From Sphagnum compactum (lineage: Eukaryota; Bryophyta; Sphagnopsida; Sphagnales): a stretch of DNA of 64,000 nt. Positions within the stretch are counted from its first letter, which is position 1; each line of letters opens with the position of its first letter. Under the pieces are notes generated by a model. That model did not search any database, was not told where the DNA came from, and worked only from the letters and a program-made list of their open reading frames with translations. The stretch lies in NCBI GenBank assembly GCA_965153455.1, contig OZ234496.1:2170001-2234000 (forward strand). Reading direction: 5' to 3'. The position numbers were made by a program, and so were the translations under genes. Shown here piece by piece: positions 25,593 to 38,740 of this stretch.

Positions 25593-28584
25593 ATGGCTGC
25601 AGAAGGTGGAGGAGATCATCAACCCCTAGAGTCTACATTGGAGCTCACAACATGGCAGCAGCAGCAAGGTGGGTGGATCCCCTTTCCCTCTTCACAAATT
25701 TTCTTCTGTGCACTCGGAATTAGGCGGCGGCGGCAGCAGCAGCAGCAGCAGATCACAACAACCCAATACGGGCCCCCTCCTTCTCTTCTCTTCTCTTCTC
25801 TTCTCTGCTCTTCTCTTCTTTACTGTTCTTTCTCTGTCTCACAACAGGCTTTTTGAACATTCTCGATTCTTGGTCACGTTCTGGTCTTTCTGTTCTTGGT
25901 TCTTGGTCACCTTCTCAATTGCAGGAGTCCTTTCTGGCACGCGTCTGGAACTCCCTCTCTCTAGGAAGTAGATCGCTGCTGTAACAACCAATCTCCAGAG
26001 TATGCCTGTGCGCATGCATGCATGCATGCATACATGTTTTTTTTGTTTATGAGATGAAGTTGCTGCTATAAAGCTATTGCTGAATCTGTTGAAAGAAAGA
26101 AAGAAAGAAAAATAAATAAATCTGCATTCTTGCAAGGCAGTTTTGCAGTCGAAATCGATCACGAAAAGACGCTCGAGAAGCGATTCCTTTTTTTTCCTTT
26201 TCTGTTTTTTTCCTGTAGGATTTTTTTGGCGAGTAGTTTGTCTGTTTTTTTTCCCGGGGGATCATTTCTTTCTTTCATTTTTTCCTCGCCTTGATATCGC
26301 TACAATTTGAAGAAGATGGGGACAAGAACCTGAGCCTCGGAAGCCGAAGAAGAAGAAGAAGAAGAAGCAGAAGTGAATTCGGGGGACAATTTGTCATGGA
26401 TCTATGGCTATGGAAAAGCCCGGCTATTGAAGAATTCGGAGACGAAAGAAGAAGAAGAAGAAGAAGAATGTCTTTGTCTGTGCTCCAAGGGATTTGAACT
26501 GAAGATGTGTTTTTTGGTAGAGTTTTGCAGACAAGGAGGAAGTCACAGAGCATTTGATCAAGATTCCAGACGATTTCGATGGCTTACAAAACAACAGCAA
26601 CAGCAATATTATGCAGCAGCAGCAGTTGCAGAAGAGGTCTTCTTCAGCCAAGATCAGCATCCAAAGCTTGGAGAGAGTAGTGGAGCTGGACAACCATATT
26701 CTGACAGGCATCTCGGTCGACATCCAAGCTGGGCAGGTGGTGGGGATCATTGGTCCCAGCGGGAGCGGAAAATCGACTCTCTTGAGAGCTATCAATCGGT
26801 TATGGGAACCACCTGGAGACTCCATCTTTCTCGATGGCGAGGACATCACCAAACTGAACGTCCTCATGGTCAGACGTCGCATTGGCATGCTGTTCCAAAC
26901 ACCACTGCTCTTTGATGGTAAGTTCATGGCATCCATGTGCAGAAGAAGAAGATTCATGGCATCCCATGTGCTCTGTAGATCTCTCTCTTGGGCATCATCA
27001 TCATTTCATGTGGGTGCTCTCTGGCAGGTACCCATGTGCTTGCTTGCTCTCGAGCATCCATGTGCTCTCTGCATTTTGCTCTCTGCAAACAACTCTGCAA
27101 AACTTGTCTTTCTTTCTCTTTGATGGTGGGTGATAGGCTGCCTGGCTGTCTATTTGAATCTCTTTCTTTCTTTCACAAGTAAAAATGTGTACATGTGATT
27201 GTGGTAGTGTAGTACTTGAAGAGCTCAAAAACCATTGTTTGTTGGGTTTTGGGGTTTGCCAGGAACTGTGGCAGATAATGTAGCTTATGGACCAAGACTT
27301 CAGGGAAAGAGATTGACTGATGCTGAGATTGAGGGATATCTACGGCAGGCAGATCTGGATGTGTCATTTGCTAAGAAATCTATCATTGGACTTTCAGTTG
27401 GTCAAGCACAGCGGGTGGCTCTTGCTCGCACCCTTGCCAATCAACCTGAGGTATACATTTTGCCATGTCCCTCTTTGTCTCAAGACTCACACTGTCTACC
27501 CATAATAGTTATATGTATGCCTTTGGGGTGTTCTCTCCTGGAATCAAATGTGTTGTAGTGTGTGGGAAGGAAGCTTGCTGAGGAGAGAATTTTGATATCT
27601 GACAAGCATCAGACAGAAGGGTGAAATTCTATTTGGAAATTTGGTGAATCTCATTCACTCACCCTCTTGGAGTAGAGTCCTTTGTTCCTTTGTTCCTTTG
27701 TTGTTTTCCTTTGCACCTCCTTCTGCTAACCCTCAAATTCCCTGCTGCTCTGTCCAAGCTGTGAGGAAAAAAGCTCTAACAGTTGCAATCTGGAATCCAG
27801 TAATGTGTCATTATATGACTGTTGCTTGACGTGCACACACTAATAGGGTTTCGTCTGCAGATCAGTCATGGGTTCTGTATAGTTGATGCAATTGTTTTAC
27901 TTCTGCACATCTGTAAGTTCTCTTGGTGAATCTGCTTCAAGCTCCAAGACATACAGTTGAAGAAACTTAACAAATGCCTCTGATCTGATCCTTATATTTG
28001 GTGATAATAATGCTACTCTTTTTCTTTCTGTTTTAAACCCTTTTTTTGGAAGCTTTTGTCAATATCAGCTTCAGTTTTGCATCTGTGAAGTTAGGGCAGA
28101 AGCCCATTGTGCTGCAGCTGGACACCTGTTTTTCTTTTGCTGGTTGCAGCAGTACAGAAAAGATGCTTTGAAGATTGTCAGTTCTCTCCTCTACAAGACT
28201 GGCCAGAAAGTTCCGTATTGAGCTGAAACATTTCTAAAATTCTTCAGCTGAATGAAGAAGCTCACTCCTGGGTAAACTCTTGAAAGAACGCTTTCTAACA
28301 CAAATTTTACTAATTGGGGGCAGGTTCTGCTCCTTGATGAACCAACGAGTGCACTGGACCCAGTGTCAACCCGCCATATAGAGGAATCGGTGATGCACTT
28401 GTGCAGATCGACAGGCTTGACAGTCATCATGGTTTCACACAGTATTGAACAGGTGAAACGAATGGCAGACTTGGTGTGCCTGGTGGTAGCAGGAGAGCTT
28501 ATTGAGGTTTTGAAACCTACTGAACTGGTTTCTGCCAGGAATCCTCGAGCACAGGAGTATCTCAGAGCTGCTCAGCAGCAGTAA
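25593..28584 (+). CDS. ABCI17: STAR1/ABCI17-type ABC transporter ATPase, 4 exons, 303 aa
   Basis: Exons are 25593-25668, 26531-26917, 27263-27450 and 28324-28584; phases agree and the sum is 912 nt. ATG 25593 gives MAAEGGGDHQPLES, and the first exon joins in phase to the nucleotide-binding domain across an 862-bp intron. Motifs are GPSGSGKST (Walker A), MLFQTPLLFDGTVADNV (Q-loop), LSVGQAQRVALARTLA (signature, LSVGQ as in STAR1), VLLLDEPTSALDP (Walker B) and the switch His in VMVSHS. There is no membrane segment, so it must pair with a separate permease. STAR1 works with STAR2 in aluminium tolerance in rice, and that role here is inferred. The N-terminus is rich in Q and N (QQQQ, NNSNSN). Confidence 0.93.
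25669..26530 (+). other. Microsatellite-rich first intron of the STAR1-like gene
   Basis: The intron carries (CAG)n at about 25735-25750, (TCTTC)n at about 25783-25815, (GCAT)n at about 26012-26032, (GAAA)n at about 26092-26110 and two (GAA)n runs at about 26345-26375 and 26440-26468. Long frames inside it are repeat-driven and not exons. Confidence 0.7.
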
Positions 28585-29515
28585 TATTTTCCAAAATCAA
28601 AATGTGCAACTAAAAGTACTCTAATTGTGTGTGTGTGCACATGCATCTCTCTCTCCTCTCTCTCCTTGTCAAGGGGGGATGATGATCCCCTCTAGAGTTT
28701 TTTGCTTCAGCTATAATCCTTCAAGGGTTCTGCAAGGGGGTTTAATTTCTTACACAAATGCATGCCACCCGATATTGGGTCTGGAGTTTTGTGGTTCTCA
28801 CACCAATTGATTTGCTGCTGGTGCATGAAATGAAGGCGGTTGCAAGCACATCCAGGTGCGTGTTTCTTGCCAATATGATTTATCTCCTATGTCATGACAT
28901 GCTTTGTCTCATCAACAAAAAAAATTTAGCATGGAAATTTTCATGCATGCCACAAAAAGATTTGTCGATCTTGATAACAACAGAAATCCAACAATTTCCC
29001 TCAACAACATATGAAATGCTTCAATAATTTGGGAAAACTCAATAGTTTGCAATAATGAAATGCTTCAATAGTTTGCAAAACTCAGTAATAAGAGAGGGAA
29101 ATTTTGCTAACCCAAACTTCTGATTTTAAGCCTCTCTTCTGCATCCATTTTTCATTGCTATAGAATGGATGATCGATTGCCCTTGTTTGGAAAACACTTT
29201 TGATAAATTGAGCTGTAATAGGGGCCACAACTGGGATTGTGTTATTATTCCTCCCCAGACTTTGATCATCCCTTTCACTCATTTACTATTAACAATAAGA
29301 ATGAGTGCTTAATGTGAACAAAGTTTTCTTAATGTGAACAAAGTTGCTTAATGTGAGCTACCCTTTGTGGACTCCATGGAACAGGTTTATCATGTTGTTT
29401 ATGTGTGTGCAAAATTCATCTTTTTTGAAGTTGGATCTCTTCATCATCTAGTTTTCCTATTTCCAGTACATGTGGTTTTTTGTGAGTCTCAATGCCTGTT
29501 CTAGGGGCATGTTGT

Positions 29516-29737
29516 GAGGCACAACTCCTATTGGAGGGTGTGATTTTGTTGCGAGGCACAACTCCTATTGGAGGGTGTGATTTTGTTGTGAGGCACAATT
29601 CGTATTCTAGGGTGTGATTTTGTTGTGAGGCACAATTCCAATTCTAGGGTGTGATTTTGTTGTTAGGCACAATTCCAATTCTAAGGTGTGCTTTTGTTGC
29701 AAGGCACATTCCTATTCTAGGTTGTGTTATATGGCTT
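29516..29737 (+). repeat. 37-bp minisatellite, 6 copies
   Basis: Units start at 29516, 29553, 29590, 29627, 29664 and 29701 with exact 37-bp spacing. The core is gaggcacaa-tcc.att, then gggtgtgattttgttg. Divergence increases toward the 3' units. Confidence 0.9.
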
Positions 29738-31184
29738 TGATTGGAAATTGAGTGTTTTTTCACTTTAGGAATGGTATGCATGGGATTATATGTATGTGAC
29801 TTGGCTTGCGATTTAGTAATATGTCTAATGCTAATAAGTTGGAGCCCATGACCAAGTTTGGATCTGAATCAAAAATTATATTTATAGTTTATAGTTGAGT
29901 ACATAAAAATTGAATAATAGGGTGGTCCTTCTTTTCTTTTTTTTGCAAAAAAACTCAGAAGACAACAATGATTCCAAACTGAAATTGTAACAGATTTGAA
30001 TAATCTGTAAATTTGGGAATTATAACCACAAAGTGGATCTGAAGCTGATTCTAATGTGTTGATATACAACAACAATACATGAATACGTTCCCTTCATCAT
30101 GTGATGATGTCCATTGCATGTCACACACCGTCAACCATTGCCACACAATTTTACTCAAAATAGCACCATCCCAATTGGTCATGGTCAAAAAATTCATGTT
30201 GGAAGAAATAACTTCAATTTTTCCCAAATTTGTTGTTGTTGTTGTGCCTTGTTGGTAATAATGGAAAATGTTGGTTTTATTGGAAAACTAATGCCAATTT
30301 AGAATATTAAATAGAATCTCCAAATGTTTTGAACTTTCATGGCTTTCATTAGTGCTGATATTGGAGTATAATAGTGATCATTGCCTCCTCATTCTCATCC
30401 AAATGATCAGCAGCTCCAATGATCACAAATGACATCTATCGACCCTAACGTAATCAAGAACATCTATATAAAAAGTTCATAATTTTTAATAACAAAAATT
30501 GTATATTTCACATGATAATTCATGCAGTTCTTACTTGTCCATATGCCATCTAACTTGTTATCCATGGATGAATTCATTTTTTAAATTATCACATTTCATC
30601 CACAGAAATGAAATACATCTATGAATGTCTAAGTCATCACTCCTTAAAAATGGTTTATCGATCATCCATTGATCATCTATAATGAATTAATAGATTTTAT
30701 CCATCATTTTTTCATCCATGGTGAACATCAAAGAAAATGCTTTAAAATAAAAGGTAGGAGCTTATGGAAGCTTATTATGTAACCTTCCACTTTCATGACC
30801 TAGGTAACATGGCTCTAACTTTTTGTGAGCTTGAGAGGTTCCCCCCACCCCACATCCCCCCCTCAATTGCATGTCCTCTTTAGAGTCTCATCTTTGGTGT
30901 TATGAGATTCCCCAAGAGCTCAACGAGTAGAAGGTGCAATTGATGCCATTTTTCTGCTTTCATTTTGCTTTGGGCTTTAGATTCCTGCAGGTTTTTTGCA
31001 ATTGAGTCAATTCATTTTGTAACACCAAAGATCATATTGATATTTGTGTGGATATTTGTATGTGTGATTTTGTTAGTTTCCATATGATCTTGTAGCGCAT
31101 GATACGATATTCGAAAACATCATCCAATCCAACTAGTTACCCTAGATTTGATCAAATGATTTGACCAGAAATTTTGGACAGATT

Positions 31185-31350
31185 ATGATATACTTATCGA
31201 CAGGAGCTGATGAAATCAGTGGGTAGTAGTCATTACTCTCATAAGGTTATGACGGGGGTTGCTCCTTCGTTCATCCATTCATTTGTTCTTGTTGTTTTTG
31301 TTTCAGGATTTGCTGGAACTGACACAATAGTTTACCGTCAAAGTGTTTTT
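31185..31350 (+). repeat. Second copy of the dispersed repeat in ASG1-like intron 3
   Basis: It shares ordered blocks with 4547-4735, including aaggttatgac, tttgctggaactgaca and tcaaagtgtt. It is a diverged copy without clear termini. Confidence 0.45.
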
Positions 31351-33341
31351 TGGGACCTGATCCTTCAAGCTTTCTGAATGCAAATTTCAAGACAAGTTGC
31401 AAGTGAGTAACAATTGTTACTATGTAGGTGCCGCCAGTCCCATGTGCCAACAACAAGCCTGATGAGACTGGCACTGCTGTATTGATTTTGAGAAGCTGGA
31501 AAGATGCTGTCAATACCAGAAGATGCAGATGGAGCAAGCTTTGCATTCAACAATGGCAACCAAGGACACCGGCACAGAGCAGTTCCAATCAAAATCCCTC
31601 AGAACAATGTGTTCAAATCTCTGTCTTCACAATTGGGATGGCAATCAAGAACCAGCAAGATGCTTGCTGAACAACCTTGTTGAATCCAAGCTCAGGAAGA
31701 TGATGCTCCTCCCTCCCTTCCTTTGGAAAGTCTCAGTCGGCCCCAGTCTGGTGATGACTGATGGTGAAGACCAAAAGAAAAAAAAGCCAGGTAAGCACCT
31801 TCCTATTCATGACATTCCTCTCATGAACAAAAGGATTTCTGTTACCCTACAATTAATTCCTACTGATGATAACTGTCTCCAAATAAACCAGCCAGACTCA
31901 TAATCATCGCTTTTTGTCATCATCATCATCAATAAAAGGATTTTTCTTTGTGCTACCATCATTGTCTATCATTATCATCAACAATGGATTCTCTTGTACT
32001 GCAGTCAAGTACCACATCTCTCATGAACAGTAGTAGGAGTATCTTCATGAACAAGAAGCAATTATACTCTGTACTGCCATTACCAAAAGTATGGATCTTT
32101 CTATCATCAACTCTATCCTCTTCAAAGCACCCAACCTCCACAGAAAAAAGGGATTCTCTTGAGCCACCATTATTGCCTGGTCATCACTAGTATCCACAGA
32201 GCATAAACCTCAATATAACAATGCAAATGGTTCTAGAGGGACTGGAAATCTACCTTGTGTATGCAGCCATTAATTGTCTCCCCTTTCTTTCTTGTATGCA
32301 CTGATACTCACATTTTTGAAGGCAATACGGGATGGATACCATGGATACGTTTTGGTGCTTCCTCACTTCATCTGCAAGCCTTTAGTTCTGTAAACAAACC
32401 AATTGCTAGCCTATAGTGAACAATGTACAGATCAGATGGCTAACCTCATTCAGCTCCCATTTGGATTCGACTCAAGGTGAGGAATTCAAAGGACAAGACA
32501 CCAGAATTCCACTACTGTGCGCCCAGTTAATCCCATAATCCAACAAATTGCTGTTGTTGTCCAAATGCAATTCTCTAAGAAATTAGCAGCATTTCCAATG
32601 CTGCCTCAGATTTACCAAAATGCCTTCTGATACATTATGAGAAATTGCAAACAAATCTTTCCACATCTGATGTGCTGGGCATTCACGGTGGGGTATACAT
32701 GCATATCTACATTCCTAATCATGGCCCACCTCAGAAGGAATCCAACTGGTGACCCTGTTATAAATTTTGACACCAAATTCCACTCAGCAAGTTCCCCCAT
32801 CTCCAGCAATTTATAGTTGTCACTACATCTCAGCTCCAAATGGGTCACACTTGTCCAGAAGGTGTTTGAGGTTGCAGCCTAGTGTAAGGCATATGTTCCA
32901 AGCTTGTATCAGCAAATGGGTTCTGAACTCAAGAACAGTTTCAGCCTATTTGCTGCAGGCAAACCTCAGCAGAGAACCAGAACCATGGATCGTTTCTCCA
33001 CACCTGGATCTCTCAAACAAACCTTGGTGTCATGAATGAATAGTTCCTGTGCTGGCTGTCCAAAGCCTCTCACTGCACTGAGAATTCCATGAGAGGTGTT
33101 TCTTGCTTTCTAAGCTTTGCCATCTTCTCATAATGCCTCAGATCACAGCCTCTTGGACACAATTCAATACAAGCCTAGAACTACTAGACTATAAGAACAT
33201 GCTAATGTGTTCCTTCCCATTGGCACTTGTTTGTCATGACCACAGCAGCTCCATGAATAGCAGGGCAGCACAGATAATCCTTGTGAGGTGAAAATTGAAC
33301 ACCTTTGGCTGGAAAGACAATTGGGGGGACTCCAAAAATAT

Positions 33342-34881
33342 CTAAAGAATAGTGCACCCACACCCATTATTTTTGGAAGGGTCTGAGGGTTGTCTTGCTG
33401 TTTCAACACACACCACAACCAGAACAATGCTCATGAGAACTTCCACAACGGGTACTCTTTACTCCTACCCTACTACTGTGTAAAGATACCTGCTATTGCT
33501 AAATCTCATTCACAGTGCAAACTGCTGGTGGACATACCCAAATAATGAATAACAATGCCTGAGCCCAAAACAATAGAAGTTCGTAAATAAAAGATTGTGC
33601 TAGATAGTGTATGAACAACAAGATGAGGGTTTGCAAGAGATAGAGGCTAGGAGAGGCAAGGTTGAAAGGAGGAGTACCACTGGCTTTATCTGATGTGAGA
33701 GGTTGCACAATGACATGCATTGTGATCACTCCACCAGGAAGCTCACCAACTGCTACTCTCGACTCAGCCAGAGTCTTGTCATTTTCCAGGATTTTTCCAG
33801 CATTTATCAATTTCATGTCATTTGTCGTCTTTGGCCCATTCTCTTTGCCTGCAAAAAACATCAGAATGCAAAAGAACTGGTCAATAGGGTTTGTAAATGT
33901 GCGCACACAAACAACCATCCCTCCCTACTCCTGTACTGTCCCTCTCCCCAAAGAAGAAAAACAAGCTGCCTAGCTCAATAAGGATATTAGCTGTCCCCAA
34001 GGCCCCACAGAAAATTGTTCGGGTTTCAATGCTGGCCAGTTTCAAAACTTGCAGAAATGGGATTAAGAAGCCATGGCATTCTCAGACTTTCGAATGTATG
34101 GTCGTCCCCAAGCTGCTGTAAACTATGATTCAGACTTGCTGGGTTTGTTGTCTGTCTCATCCACACATCAAAAAATCACATTGCTGCTCCTCTGATCTCA
34201 TTACCGAACAATCTACTGATCCACAACTTAACCATTACAGCTTTATCTTTTGTAGAGCAGTGTCCAGACACCCACCTGTCTGCTGCTAGATCCACACTTT
34301 AATCCAGAGATGCATAGATCGATAAAAAAAGAATACTGCCAGGTTGCCTATTTTTTTTAAAAAACATGGTCAACTACCACAGAAGTAGAATCAAAGAGAG
34401 ATTAATTGAACATCTGCAGTGCTCTACACCACACTCACATGTTTTCCTCCTCCTTCCATGCTAGAAGCAACAACAACAGTGAACTAAAAAAATTCACCTC
34501 GGCACCAGTGCCAAGGCAGAAGAGAAACCATCTCCCCTTCTTGAAGCTTGTCAGGAGGAATAGAACACATTCACAAACACAAACACGAGGAAAAAAAAAC
34601 AGAGCAAAATATAGAAAGAAAACAATCATTTTTTGTGAACTGCAATATCCAATATCCGAGACCGAGGAAAGAAAAGGACGTGGGAAAGAAACAAGACGAA
34701 TCAGGGGAAAAGAAGAAGAAAAGGCAGTACCTTGTGGCCACTGCGAAAGAATGTTTTCTTTGATCGTCGCGATTGTGGTTTCCGTCGCGTACTTCCTGGG
34801 ACCTAAATCGGTACCATCAAACAACCTAAACTTGAGCTCCACGAGCTGCTCCCCCTCCTTCTGCTCCTCTTCTCCGGCCAT
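33342..34881 (-). CDS. MUB: MUB membrane-anchored ubiquitin-fold protein, 3 exons, 125 aa
   Basis: Minus-strand exons are 34881-34731, 33848-33678 and 33397-33342; phases agree and the sum is 378 nt. Exon 1 encodes the start of the ubiquitin fold (VELKFRLFDGTDLGP, TIATIKENILSQWP). Exon 2 carries KENGPKT, MKLINAGKILENDKTL and TMHVIVQP. The 56-nt exon 3 ends GCGCTIL-stop. CTIL is a CaaX box whose terminal Leu favours geranylgeranylation, and the Cys two residues upstream is a possible palmitoylation site, so the protein is expected at the plasma membrane. MUBs bind some E2 enzymes there. The length fits the family (about 117 aa). Confidence 0.92.
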
Positions 34882-34958
34882 TCTTTCTTCTTCTTCTTCC
34901 GGTTCTTTCTTTCTCCCGCCACCGCACTTGGGAAAGAAATTCTACTAAAACTTCCAAA

Positions 34959-34960
<2 letters not shown>

Positions 34961-35015
<55 letters not shown>
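34961..35015. repeat. (CT)n microsatellite in the MUB leader or promoter
   Basis: A pure 55-bp CT tract begins 80 bp upstream of the MUB start codon, reading as GA on the gene's sense strand. CT/GA tracts of the same kind precede the ASG1-like (about 1865-1888) and BUB1 (about 13915-13931) genes. Confidence 0.9.
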
Positions 35016-35018
<3 letters not shown>

Positions 35019-35089
35019 ACGACTCCTGAGGCTTCTATTACTCTACCAAAATCCAAACAAACCGCTTCTTCCTCGATAGAGAAATCCAA

Positions 35090-36500
35090 GCGCTCAACAA
35101 GAAGTCATAATAATAAGCAGATACAGCAACAAAAAACCATCAAGAATTGAAAAAAAAATCGTAATAGCACTGAATCTGAGCCGTAGGAAACGAACATGCC
35201 TTGAAAATTGAACTGCACGTTTGCTGCAATTGAAACAAAGCAAACCTTGGGGGGAACGATTTCCCCAGCAAGCCCTCGCTCGCTCGCTCGCAAATCCACA
35301 CACAAAACAACAAAAAGGCAACAAAAACAACGACGCGCACTGCAGGAGTTCAAGCATGGGCGTGTGGGACCATACCTACCCTCCTATCCTTCCTACCTAC
35401 CTGATGTTTCTAAGGGCTACAACCACAGGCTGGTAGGTTCGTAAGTAGGCTGTCTCTAAAATACTATCTTGGGGGTATGTGTGATTTTCATTTTATTTTT
35501 TATTTTTTATAAATTTTGGGGTCGGGGGGTGTGTTTGGGGCCTTTTTTGAACAATCTGGACCAATAGAAGGTCTATTTCTTAAAAATAAATAAAAATTGG
35601 GTGGGTGGGTGGGTGGGTGAGGGTGGGGAAAGTTGTCTTTGTATATCTAGTAGGTACTGATATTTAATAATTATTAATAATTTGTCTGGATGAAAATTCA
35701 ATACACGAGGAAGAAAACTTGGGCAAAAAAATAAAGTAAAAAAATAGAGTGTAATTTGATAGGAGTTAGCCCATGTGATTGATGAGGTCAAGGAGTTAGC
35801 TGATTGGATGTAAGAAATAAATTTTCATAATTTTTTTTAAAAAAAAACCCCATGTGTAGTCTTTGCTTACTTGGTCCAGGTGTGACATTGGGTGTTTGTT
35901 TTTTTTGTAATACCTACGACCTTTTCAGGTTCGGCAATTGGGTGTGAAATAATTAATTGTTTTTGTTTTCTAGAAAATTCAAAATAAATGATTTTTGGAA
36001 TGATTTAAAAATAAAAGAAAAATGTAGTGTGAAGTGTAGGTGAAACTCTTATTGGCCTTTGCCACGGAGTTTGATTTGGGATGCCAATGGCTTGTCAAGT
36101 TGGGTATGTTGTTGTGCTTCCAAAAAAAAAAAAAATCAACATTGAGAATTTTAAATAAAGTAAATTTTTGGGCTAAATGAATGAATGAATGATGAATAAG
36201 CCAATGAGGACTATGATATGCCTTTGTGCTAGCAGGGATGATAAAATTATTCATGTAAGTTATCATCTATATATGGTACATTTTTGTGTTCAAGTGAAAA
36301 TGAATTTTTTTTTATTGTTTATGAAATATGGGCAAATATTTAGGAAGTTGAATGTAATATATATATGAGTTTATGATAATTTGATTTTCATGTCAAAAAT
36401 TCATGACTAGGGACATTTGTCCATATATAATGAACCATTTTTGTTAGGAAAGTATGGATACGGAGTTTGAGATTGAATGTTGTCATAAATTTTAGAAGTC
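35090..36500. other. Spacer between the MUB promoter and the Helitron remnant
   Basis: No gene is seen. GC-richer sequence to about 35450 is probably MUB promoter; beyond it the DNA is AT-rich. The 3' end of the minus-strand Helitron should lie here, but I could not identify a hairpin plus CTRR terminus with confidence. Confidence 0.4.
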
Positions 36501-36504
36501 ATTG

Positions 36505-38154
36505 TTAAGAACTAAATGAATCATTTGAGGTTATAAGCATATGAATGTTGAGATCACCCAAAACAATTGTGGGACATGAGGTTGGTGCCATAATGATGAA
36601 TTCATGTAATATTTTCAAATTTTGTAAGTAAGGTAAAATGAGATATATACAAGGAAAGACATGTATGGCTTTTCTAGTGTTAGGATTAAAAGTAGCTACA
36701 ATAATATTATTATTCAATATGTGTCATTGTTATACAACTACAAAGTTACATTGTTCTTGTACATCATTCGACTACCATGTTTGTCAAATACATATATATG
36801 ATCATATTTTGTCTTATGGAAGGACTTGAGATGTTTTTTCAATTTTTTGTTTTTTGAAAATGTAATATGTGGGATGTTTGTAAGTTATGATTGTGTCGAA
36901 GAACTTGATAATGTTTGTGCAATAAATTAATATTAAGGCTTTGAATGATAACATGCGAACGACAATATGTTTTTAGTCTTAGAACTAATGATTCCCAATT
37001 AACAAATGTTGTTGAGTTTTTTCATTTCTTGAATGGCACATTCAACAACATACAAATTTGGATCATGTAATGAGTTAGGGATTTTTTTCTTTCTTTCTTT
37101 GGCATGTACATGAGAGAAGGTTGTACAAGTGAGTTCATGTTTAATGACAGATGTAGGGTCAAATGCCATCTCATCTAACAACCCTTTGGTATGAATGTAT
37201 TGTTCTAGCAATGGCTAGTTCAATTCAAAATTGTATTTGAGTGATTAATTGCATATGGCATTTGCTTAATTGTATTTTTTAAACAAGCAATTCTACATGT
37301 GTCTTACTTTATTAAAATTCTTTTTTGTATATAAAAATGCATTTTTATGTCGTGTGTAATAACTTATTTTGGGATTTTGAAAGTCAATCCAAATATATGA
37401 TTTATTATTCATACAGGTTGTTTTGAACAAACCATTAGCTCCATTAACAATACCATCATAAGTTGCATAATTTTTGCACATAGATCAATGAACATATTCT
37501 CTTTGACACATAATATATTATGTAATAGTTTTATTGGGATCATTTGGTAAATGGTAGGTCAATGGCATTAAACCATGAGGAATATCTATAGCTTCAAGAA
37601 TGAAAGTTTGACATATATATTGTTTTTGGAATACCAAATCATTGTGAGCATTATATGTTGATTTGTTTGTGTAGTATAAATGTGATATTTTAGAGTCATT
37701 TGGAGGTGTTTTTTAACTTTTTTTTTAACATGTTGATGTCTATGTGGGTATGAAAGGTTGTTTGAAATTTATTAAGTATACGGATGAATTCCATGTCATT
37801 TTGACACATTTGTGTAATTCATAAGATTTTATGTGGTTGTGCCAAAACTTTGGAGCTAAAGCTTCAAGCTTATCGTTAGGTTTTTTGAATGCCCATGTGT
37901 CCTTTCACATGTGGGGTTTGGTAGAATTCACTAGGATGTTAAGACTTACAAAGAACTTGTTATGAATATGTTTTCATAAATCATAATGTTTGATAAATAA
38001 CATTAAACATTTTTGTTCCAACCAAAGATATTTCACCTATGACAACCAACCAAAGTTGTTGATATGTTAGATTGCTCAAAATTTGTGAATTCAAATTTTC
38101 AACATTAGGATATGATTGATTTATTGAAATGTGAAGGGCAAAATGTATGGTGGA
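36505..38154 (-). pseudogene. Helitron helicase C-part plus endonuclease remnant
   Basis: On the minus strand, from 38154 downward: TIHFALHI (helicase motif Ia-like), then VVIGEISLVG at 38046-38020 where Pif1-type helicases have a DE Walker B (Asp is now Gly). At 37481-37293 comes NYATYDGIVNGANGLF with WIDFQNP, typical of the C-terminal helicase region of Helitron proteins. At 36717-36505, IIVATFNPNTRKAIHV and CPTIVLGDLNIH resemble an exonuclease-endonuclease-phosphatase fold. Helicase followed by endonuclease is the Helentron arrangement. Stops and gaps break the frame, and the gypsy element truncates the upstream side. Confidence 0.6.
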
Positions 38155-38740
38155 TGTCACAAGCACGAAAAACTACAAGAACATGAATGAAGCCAACGAC
38201 ACAACAAGGAAAACAAATCATAAAAAATGCAAGCCTAAATCTAATCCAAGACTAAAAACACAAAGATGCAAGGCGAAAATATGGTATATGCTAAAAGATG
38301 ATTCAAACAAAACTTTATTCTGATAACATATAAAAACAAAGGTTATGACAAGAAAGCATACCCAAAACCAATGTTGAACAAACTAAAGGTAATGGGAGTT
38401 CCTACTCCTATTTATACCCCATTGAGGACCTAGTTCAAGGAAGCTTTCATAGAGGCTTCCATGTGTGCAACGACCAATGAAGGTTCTTAATTAATAGTGA
38501 ACTAAAAGTCAATGTGCACCGATCAAAGAAGGAAACTTCTCACTAATAGTGAACTAAGAGTTAACTAAGAATTAATAATGATGTAAACGATAATGCAGGC
38601 AACTATGTTGGTGGGAGTGACGATGTAAGCAATGATGTAAACGACTATGTTGGTGCAAACGATGATATAAACAATGATGCAAATGATTATGTTGGTACAA
38701 ACGATGATGCAAGCGACGGGTGATGGTGGTGTCTGTGACA
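38155..38740 (-). repeat. 3' LTR of the gypsy element
   Basis: The 586-bp LTR aligns with 44943-45746. Shared landmarks include a TATAAATAGG box read on the minus strand near 38415, and short tandem units of the form tatgttggtgcaaacgatgatg near the element's U3 edge (38600-38720). Confidence 0.85.

Larger units (their letters stand above)
28585..33341. other. Spacer between STAR1-like and MUB genes
   Basis: The stretch is AT-rich to about 31180, then genic in composition. It holds the 37-bp minisatellite (29516-29737) and a dispersed repeat (31185-31350). Between 31.4 and 33.3 kb some frames look weakly protein-like on both strands (for example VTHLELRCSDNYKLL on the minus strand near 32.8 kb), but I could not build a gene. 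Part is probably MUB 3' UTR. Confidence 0.4.

Noticed and set aside
26554-26556. Start of the STAR1-like protein at 26554
   Set aside because: The codon there is TTG. An ATG exon at 25593-25668 joins in phase across a GT-AG intron and is preferred.
26373-26915. Long + frame overlapping the STAR1-like exon 2
   Set aside because: It runs out of frame through Walker A and the coding exon; its length comes from (GAA)n and (CAG)n repeats.
26424-26957. 177-codon minus-strand frame opposite the STAR1-like gene
   Set aside because: It is the antisense shadow of the conserved exon, with poly-Leu and poly-Phe from microsatellites.
32600-33060. Possible leucine-rich-repeat gene fragment
   Set aside because: Short LRR-like strings occur on both strands but no repeat period or exon structure could be built.
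34406-34948. 180-codon + frame opposite MUB exon 1
   Set aside because: MUB on the minus strand has clear family motifs and matching splice phases; this is its antisense.
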